Origin: Halorhabdus rudnickae
Lineage (GTDB): Archaea > Halobacteriota > Halobacteria > Halobacteriales > Haloarculaceae
NCBI RefSeq assembly: GCF_900880625.1
Contig: NZ_CAAHFB010000001.1
Coordinates: forward strand, 1,922,001-1,986,000
Direction: 5' to 3'
Length of the DNA stretch: 64,000 nt
Shown here in pieces: positions 59,027 through 64,000 of this stretch. The position numbers were made by a program, and so were the translations under genes. Position 1 is the stretch's first letter. Each line of letters starts with the position of its first letter. Below the pieces are notes generated by a model. The model did no database searches. It was not told the origin of the DNA and saw only the letters and a list, made by a program, of their open reading frames with translations.

Positions 59027-59764
59027 ATGGAACCGAAAACCTGTGTCGTGACGGGCGCATCGCGCGGCATCGGGCGTGGGATCGCCGAGCGATTCGGCGA
59101 GGCTGGGTGCGAAGTCGCGGTGAATTACCGGAGTTCAGCGGAAGCCGCCCGCGAGGTCGTCGAAACGATCGAAGACGCCGGCGGGTCAGCACTCGCCGTC
59201 CAGGCCGACGTGACCGAACCTGACGAGGTCGAGCAGATGGCCACGGAGGTCCAGGACGCCTTCGGACCGGTCGACGTGCTGGTCAACAACGCCGGGATCA
59301 ACCAGGACGTCTTCTTCAAGGAGATGAGCCACGAGGAGTGGGACACGGTGCTGGATGTTCACTTGGACGGGACGTTCCACTGTACGCAGACGTTCTACGA
59401 CGACATCGCCGCAGCCGAGGACGGGCGACTGATCAACATCTCAAGCATCGTCGCCAAGGGCGGCAACCTCGGGCAGGCCAATTACGCCACCGCCAAGGCC
59501 GGCATCTTCGGCTTTACCCGCACCCTCGCCCAGGAACTCGCTCGCGAGGGATCGACGGCCAACTGCGTCGCACCAGGGTTCATCAAGACGAGCATGGTGA
59601 CGGACCTGCCGGATTCGATCATCGAACAGGTCGAGGCGGACACGCCGCTTGGCCGGATCGGAGATGTCGAAGAAGTCGCCGACGTGGTTGCCTTCCTCGC
59701 CAGCGAGCGCTCGTCGTTCATCACCGGCGAAATCATCGACGTCAACGGCGGCATGGATCTCTAA
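59027..59764 (+). CDS. FabG/PhaB-type 3-oxoacyl (acetoacetyl-CoA) reductase
   Basis: 245 residues from MEPKTCVVTGASRGIGRGIA. The tetrad is intact: NNAG, ISSIVAKGG with the Ser, and YATAK. VNGGMDL ends the protein. Classical SDR with NADPH-type TGASRGIG. In haloarchaea such enzymes reduce acetoacetyl-CoA for polyhydroxyalkanoate or act on other 3-oxoacyl esters. No pha genes are nearby, so the pathway is not settled. Confidence 0.85.
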   Translation: MEPKTCVVTGASRGIGRGIAERFGEAGCEVAVNYRSSAEAAREVVETIEDAGGSALAVQADVTEPDEVEQMATEVQDAFGPVDVLVNNAGINQDVFFKEMSHEEWDTVLDVHLDGTFHCTQTFYDDIAAAEDGRLINISSIVAKGGNLGQANYATAKAGIFGFTRTLAQELAREGSTANCVAPGFIKTSMVTDLPDSIIEQVEADTPLGRIGDVEEVADVVAFLASERSSFITGEIIDVNGGMDL

Positions 59765-59864
59765 TCCACTCCACTCGGTACCGTGGGCGACAGCCGACGG
59801 AGCACCCCGTCCGGGACGCTATCTGCCCGTCCCGAGCAGTGATCGTTCGAACAGACCCTCACAA

Positions 59865-60890
59865 TCAGCCGTCTCGCTGGAGCAGCCGACACGAACCGGG
59901 ATCGATGCCAAGGGTGACGGGCGTGCCCACCGTGAGTCCGTCGGCTGCGGATCGGTCGATCCGTACCCGGAGTGGTTCCCCACCGCCCCACTCGCACGTA
60001 CAGACTGCACCGGTCGGCCGAACCGCGATCGAGGCCACTCGCGCCTCGATCGCCATCGCGGGATCATCTGGATCGACGGTCAGATCGGCCGGTCGGACCG
60101 CGAGGACAACCCGGTCGGCATCGGTCTCCGCCGGGACGACCAGTTCGGTCGGGCCGATGTCCACGCGGGTTCGCTCTGTTGCCCGTCCGCGGACGATCCC
60201 TTCGATGGCGGTCTGAAAACCGATAAACTCCGCGACGGTGGGGCTCGCGGGGGCGTCGAAGATGGCTTCGACCGGACCGGTCTGGCCGATCGTCCCTCCA
60301 TGCAGGATCGCCAGGCGATCGCCGACTGTCATCGCCTCCTCGCGGTCGTGAGTCACGTACAGAACCGGGACATCGAGAGCAGCGAGGACGTCCCGGAGTT
60401 CGAGACGGAGTCGTCGTCTGATCGGGGCGTCGAGGCTCGCCAGCGGTTCATCGAGCAACAGTGCGTCCGGATCGGCGGCGAGCGTCCGCGCGAGGGCGAC
60501 TCGCTTCCGTTCGCCTCCCGAGAGTGTCTCCGGTGCCCGGTCGAGCAGGTCCGCGATGTCGAGGCGACGAGCCACCGCAGGCACGTCCCGTCCGGGGGCA
60601 GCTCCGAACGCCAGGTTCTCGCGGACGCTCAAGTGGGGGAACAGCGCCCCGTCCTGGAACACTAATCCCACGTTGCGATCCTCGGGGGGATGGCCGTCGA
60701 GTCGCTGCCCGTCGAGGACGATCGTGCCGCTTTGCAGACTCTCGAAGCCAGCGATCGCCGCCAGTAGCGTCGACTTGCCTGCCCCCGAGGGACCGAGCAC
60801 GGCCGTCACGCCGGGGTCGACTGTCAGCGCGAGTGGGCCGATCGTCGTCTCGGGATAATCGACCGTCACATCGGTGATCTTCAGTGTCAT
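59865..60890 (-). CDS. wtpC: Tungstate/molybdate ABC transporter ATP-binding protein
   Basis: 341 residues. Walker A LGPSGAGKST, signature LSGGERKRVA, Walker B ALLLDEPLASLDAP, then a C-terminal TOBE region (EARVASIAVRPTGAVCTCEW). It is cotranscribed with the permease (4-bp overlap) and the binding protein. Whether the ion is tungstate, molybdate or both cannot be told from this sequence alone. Confidence 0.88.
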   Translation of the reverse strand: MTLKITDVTVDYPETTIGPLALTVDPGVTAVLGPSGAGKSTLLAAIAGFESLQSGTIVLDGQRLDGHPPEDRNVGLVFQDGALFPHLSVRENLAFGAAPGRDVPAVARRLDIADLLDRAPETLSGGERKRVALARTLAADPDALLLDEPLASLDAPIRRRLRLELRDVLAALDVPVLYVTHDREEAMTVGDRLAILHGGTIGQTGPVEAIFDAPASPTVAEFIGFQTAIEGIVRGRATERTRVDIGPTELVVPAETDADRVVLAVRPADLTVDPDDPAMAIEARVASIAVRPTGAVCTCEWGGGEPLRVRIDRSAADGLTVGTPVTLGIDPGSCRLLQRDG

Positions 60891-61729
60891 GTATCGAACC
60901 CGATGGACTGGCCGACGTACTGCAGCGCCGCGACGACTCCCAGTCCGGCAGTCAGGAGTACGACGACCAGCGGAGCCGTCGCCTCGACTCCGCCCGCGAT
61001 GTAGGCGGTCCAGATCTGGGTCGGCAACGTCCGTGGCTGGTAGGCGACCATCATTGTCGCGCCGAACTCCCCGAGTGCCCGCCCGAACGTGAGCACGACC
61101 CCGGCGAGGATCGGCCCGCGAGCAAGCGGCAGCGAGACCGTCCGGACGGTTTCGATCGGTCCCTTCCCGAGGTTACGGGCGGCCCGTTCGATGTCCTCGT
61201 CGATCGCGGCGAACCCCGACCGGGCGGTCACGACCAGAAACGGCGCGGCGACGAACGTCTGGGCCACGATGACGCCGAGATACCCACCTGTCAGGTTGAC
61301 GCCGAGGGCTGCCGCCGCGCCCCCGATGGGTGTGTATCGCCCGACGACAGTCAGCAACATCGTGCCACCAACCACTGGCGGCGTCACGAGGGGGAGCACG
61401 ACGAGTGCCTCCACCAGGCGCTTGCCGGGGAACCGTTCGTGGGCGAGTACGTACGCCAGTGGGACGCCAAACAGCGTTGCCACCAGCGTCGCGACCGGTG
61501 CAGTCAGCAGTGAGACTCGTACTGCCGAGAGCACGTCGGGATCGGTAAACGATCCGAGGTCGGGGAGGCCGACGACCACGAGAAACGACAGGACCGGAAC
61601 GACCAACACTGCGGCCAGGAGTCCACCGACGACTCCGAGGGCGAGTCGCTGGGTGCGTGCGTTGGGCCACTTCCGGTCCGGCCCGACCCGTAACTTCCGG
61701 AGGCGATCGGCGTAACTCACTGTGACCAC
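60887..61729 (-). CDS. wtpB: Tungstate/molybdate ABC transporter permease
   Basis: 280 residues with six TM helices. The EAA-like loop is ERAARNLGKGPIETVRTVSL. FGRALGEFGATMMVAYQPRT is typical for ModB/WtpB/CysT permeases. Overlaps wtpC by four bases; 19 bp after wtpA. Confidence 0.9.
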   Translation of the reverse strand: MVTVSYADRLRKLRVGPDRKWPNARTQRLALGVVGGLLAAVLVVPVLSFLVVVGLPDLGSFTDPDVLSAVRVSLLTAPVATLVATLFGVPLAYVLAHERFPGKRLVEALVVLPLVTPPVVGGTMLLTVVGRYTPIGGAAAALGVNLTGGYLGVIVAQTFVAAPFLVVTARSGFAAIDEDIERAARNLGKGPIETVRTVSLPLARGPILAGVVLTFGRALGEFGATMMVAYQPRTLPTQIWTAYIAGGVEATAPLVVVLLTAGLGVVAALQYVGQSIGFDT

Positions 61730-61748
61730 CTGAGAGTAGACGTCTCAC

Positions 61749-62708
61749 TCATGGGAGTACCCCCTCGGGCACAGATCCGTGGCCACGGGGGACAGACTCG
61801 GGCACGACGAGGCCGTTATCGGTGAGCAGATCGGGGCGCTCCGCGAGAAAGCCGACGAACGCCCGGCCGGCCTCGGGACGGGAGGCATCCCCTGGAACCG
61901 TCGCGTTGTAGACGATCGGCGTCCCCACGATCGTTCGTCCCTCGTCGCTCGTGTAGGACGCCTGTGCGTAGTGGTCGGCCAGCGTCGGTTCGGCAAAGTT
62001 CAACTCGGGTGGCAACGTGTGGGCGGCCAGTCCGTGATCGACGGCCATATTCCGGTAGGCTATCGCGGCCGCCCGATCGCCGGCTTCGACGCCCGCCAGC
62101 AACTGTGCTTCCCCGGGATCGACAGTCGTGTTTGCCCGCAGGCGCGCGGCTAGCTCGGGCCGGTCGTAGTACCGCGCGGCAAGTTCGAACAGCTGGACGG
62201 CGCGGTACCCCAGTGGATCCAGATCCGGATCAGTCCGCCCGACCGCCGCGTCAGTGCTCGTTAGCACGTTGTCCCATCGCTCGCCCGAATCGAGCCGCGA
62301 TCCGAGCTGTGTTCGGGGGTCGTACGCGATGACGACGGCGTTCGAGGCGAACGCCACGTCCCAGGTGGTGATTTCGGGCTGTAGACGCTCCCGGAGCAGC
62401 GAGGCGTCGGCGCTGACGACTACGTCCGGGCGTTTCTGTTCGTCCGCGACCATTCGCATGACTGCGTTGGAGCCGTGGAACTCCCCCTGGTAGTCGTAGG
62501 CCGAATGCTCCCCGAACGCCGGCCCGACCACGTTCTCGAACACCCTCGCCAGGCTCCCCGCCGCGAGGACCGACGCGGTCGGATCACTGGATCCGGGACA
62601 GCCCGCCAGCGCTCCCGCCCCGACCCCAGCGACGCTCGCGAGAAACGCCCGGCGGGTGATGGTCACCGGACGGGTTGGCTCTGCCGGTGCTGGCGTCTGT
62701 TGGCCCAT
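61749..62708 (-). CDS. wtpA: Tungstate/molybdate-binding lipoprotein
   Basis: 319 residues. A twin-arginine signal TRRAFLASVAGVGAGALAGC carries the RR at 19-20 and a lipobox with Cys37, so it is Tat-exported and lipid-anchored. The mature part (VLAAGSLARVFENVVGPAFG) has the ModA/WtpA fold with GSNAVMRMV, ASLLRERL and similar conserved segments. First gene of the wtpABC operon, divergent from the ModE-like regulator. A GTG at 62666 would still include the Tat motif. Confidence 0.88.
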   Translation of the reverse strand: MGQQTPAPAEPTRPVTITRRAFLASVAGVGAGALAGCPGSSDPTASVLAAGSLARVFENVVGPAFGEHSAYDYQGEFHGSNAVMRMVADEQKRPDVVVSADASLLRERLQPEITTWDVAFASNAVVIAYDPRTQLGSRLDSGERWDNVLTSTDAAVGRTDPDLDPLGYRAVQLFELAARYYDRPELAARLRANTTVDPGEAQLLAGVEAGDRAAAIAYRNMAVDHGLAAHTLPPELNFAEPTLADHYAQASYTSDEGRTIVGTPIVYNATVPGDASRPEAGRAFVGFLAERPDLLTDNGLVVPESVPRGHGSVPEGVLP

Positions 62709-62865
62709 CGATTCTATCCCGTCGATATGCCCGACTGGACATAACGGTTGTGCCGAACGCAGTCGGTGCGAGACTGGTCGCTGCCAGCGAGTGGTTCCAG
62801 GGGTCAGAGTGTGGCTCTGTCCCAGTCGCCGACAGGGCTATGCGTCGCCCCGGAGAAGCGGGGAT
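62709..62865. promoter_or_regulatory. Divergent control region of wtpABC and the ModE-like gene
   Basis: 157 bp between two divergent starts. A hairpin CCCCGGAGAAGCGGGG spans about 62848-62863, directly before the regulator's ATG. CGTTATG (minus) near 62745 is a weak TATA candidate for wtpA. A shared operator for the ModE-like protein is expected here but cannot be fixed by eye. Confidence 0.4.
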
Positions 62866-63546
62866 ATGGACGCGGGCTTCGAGGCCCATCTCCGAATCGA
62901 CGGCGTGAGCTTCGACGCGTCGGACGCAGCACTGCTTGCCGCGATCGACGAACACCGGTCGCTGAACGCGGCGGCCGAGGCGCTCGGTCGATCCTACTCG
63001 CGGGCCCACGATCGCCTGAAAGAACTGGAATCGGTCCTGGGATCCCTCGCCGAGCGCAGCCGGGGCGGCCGCCAGGGTGGCGGCAGTGAGCTCACCTCGA
63101 AGGGCCGGGATCTGCTGGATCGGTTCGACCGCCTTCAGGCGGTTCTTTCGGACTCGGCTCGGACCGACGAGGTGGCTATCGAGGGCCAGGTTCGGGACCG
63201 TGACGGGGAACTGGCCACTGTCGAGACGCCGGCCGGGACGGTCCGGGCGTTGCTGTTCGAGGACGTCACTGCGGTCGAGGTGCTGTTCCGGGCTGACGCC
63301 ATCACGCTCCACCGCCCGGAGACATCTCCGTCGGCCACTGATACCAGCGCTCGAAATCGATTCGACGGCATCGTCGAGCGCGTCGCGTCGGGCGAGGCGA
63401 TCGCTCACGTCGACGTCGCGGTCGCCGCCGATCTGACGCTACGGGTGACCGTCACTCAGGATAGCATCAGTATGCTCGAACTCGAATCGGGGACGCCGGT
63501 CGTCGCGTCGTTCAAGGCGACCGCGACCCGCGCGGTCCCGCGTTGA
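62866..63546 (+). CDS. ModE-like molybdate/tungstate-responsive regulator
   Basis: 226 residues from ATG 62866. The N-terminal winged helix LLAAIDEHRSLNAAAEALGR then SYSRAHDRLKELESVLGSLA is that of ModE. Two TOBE/Mop-like modules follow (AIEGQVRDRDGELATVETPA and FDGIVERVASGEAIAHVDVA), which bind oxyanions. Divergent from wtpABC, it is the likely repressor of the transporter when the metal is plentiful. Confidence 0.88.
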   Translation: MDAGFEAHLRIDGVSFDASDAALLAAIDEHRSLNAAAEALGRSYSRAHDRLKELESVLGSLAERSRGGRQGGGSELTSKGRDLLDRFDRLQAVLSDSARTDEVAIEGQVRDRDGELATVETPAGTVRALLFEDVTAVEVLFRADAITLHRPETSPSATDTSARNRFDGIVERVASGEAIAHVDVAVAADLTLRVTVTQDSISMLELESGTPVVASFKATATRAVPR

Positions 63547-63635
63547 TCGCCCGCCAGTGCCGGCCCGGACACCGAACGACCAGAGCGGTATCGTCCCTCA
63601 CGATACCGTGCTGGGGACTGGCCTCGCCTGCCGGC

Positions 63636-64000
63636 TCACTCCTCAGCGGGCAGGAACGGTGCGGGGTCGTCGTGACGCAATTCGACGTACTCGTCGTTCA
63701 ACCGGCGACAGAACAGTCGGATCTCCCCCGCGGTCCGGACGGCCTGCAACGTCTCGCCGGCCTGGGTCCGGTCGTAATAGGCCGGGATCAACACGGCGAC
63801 GTTCTCGGCAGGGGCCCGCTCGACGATCAGGAGGTAGACCGTCGATCCGTCGCTCGCACGGAAGACTTCGACTTCCCTGAAGGTGTAGGCGTCGGTGAGT
63901 GTCTCCAGGTCCTCGTACTCCGGGCCGGACAACAGGACATCCAAACCGGTCCGGGACTCGTTGTCCACGAACACTGAATCCCCCGGGTGAAGCTCCAGTG
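63636..64000 (-). CDS. Uncharacterised haloarchaeal protein (5' end beyond window)
   Basis: The frame is open to the right edge: before the GTG that would start FVDNESRTG it reads LELHPGDSV, so the gene probably begins outside the window. The visible 120 residues include VLLSGPEYEDLETLTDAYTF and VAVLIPAYYDRTQAGETLQA. A beta-rich fold with no recognised catalytic motif. Convergent with the ModE-like gene. Confidence 0.7.
   Translation of the reverse strand, partial: LELHPGDSVFVDNESRTGLDVLLSGPEYEDLETLTDAYTFREVEVFRASDGSTVYLLIVERAPAENVAVLIPAYYDRTQAGETLQAVRTAGEIRLFCRRLNDEYVELRHDDPAPFLPAEE

Overview
The window comes from a haloarchaeon. The DNA is GC-rich, the predicted proteins are strongly acidic, and several genes belong to families confined to Halobacteria: the RNA polymerase 'epsilon' protein, the short MGFGSYDESEQ protein, the halophilic ferredoxin with an acidic N-terminal insertion, and the RPA/RPAP pair. 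Promoters are archaeal TATA boxes about 25-35 bp before start codons, so many mRNAs are probably leaderless. The gene set and the GH3 glycosidases would fit a Haloarculaceae member such as Halorhabdus, but that genus is only a guess from gene content.

Left part (1-28 kb) is mostly housekeeping: a truncated archaeal AAA ATPase with a palindrome cluster upstream, a methyltransferase, cupin, SerRS, an MBL-fold hydrolase, family-4 uracil-DNA glycosylase, RNA polymerase epsilon, HisH, RidA, tRNA-Ser(GGA) with a duplicated 3' end, ferredoxin, prepilin peptidase, HisI, PyrE, a PRTase-type regulator next to an NCS2 purine permease, an aldolase, an SMR transporter, a WecB-like epimerase, TiaS, an ornithine cyclodeaminase-family enzyme, a GH3 beta-glucosidase and LeuRS. 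Two inverted pairs of a 46-bp repeat lie just 3' of the hydrolase and glycosylase genes.

The 28-31 kb stretch is AT-richer and scarred: tRNA-His, almost 1 kb without a convincing gene, a type IV pilin, a truncated copy of a neighbouring gene and a frameshifted membrane-protein ORF. From 31 to 41 kb come the RPA operon, an ABC exporter, a divergent SDR, a TRAM protein, a DUF47 protein, a BtpA-family protein and a PfkB kinase.

The core of the window (41-54 kb) is a replication locus. In order it has PolD large subunit DP2 (with a mini-intein), a PPC-domain protein, oapC-oapB-oapA, a gene-free origin of about 1.5 kb, orc1/cdc6, a signal peptidase and PolD small subunit DP1. The origin has G-rich origin-recognition-box-like elements around an AT-rich unwinding region. 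Very similar elements are embedded inside both PolD genes, in acidic linkers, where both encode the same peptide PGETKGV. A further pair lies near tRNA-His at 28.3 and 28.9 kb. Just downstream of DP2 the last 12 codons, which read as a PCNA-interacting (PIP) box, are duplicated at the end of a 41-codon reading frame.

The right part (54-64 kb) holds MetY, class-1 fructose bisphosphatase, a GH3 pseudogene, an esterase overlapping SerB, a FabG-like reductase, and a tungstate/molybdate ABC transporter divergent from a ModE-like regulator. Sites of short duplication at gene 3' ends recur (near 33.5, 41.4 and 55.5 kb).
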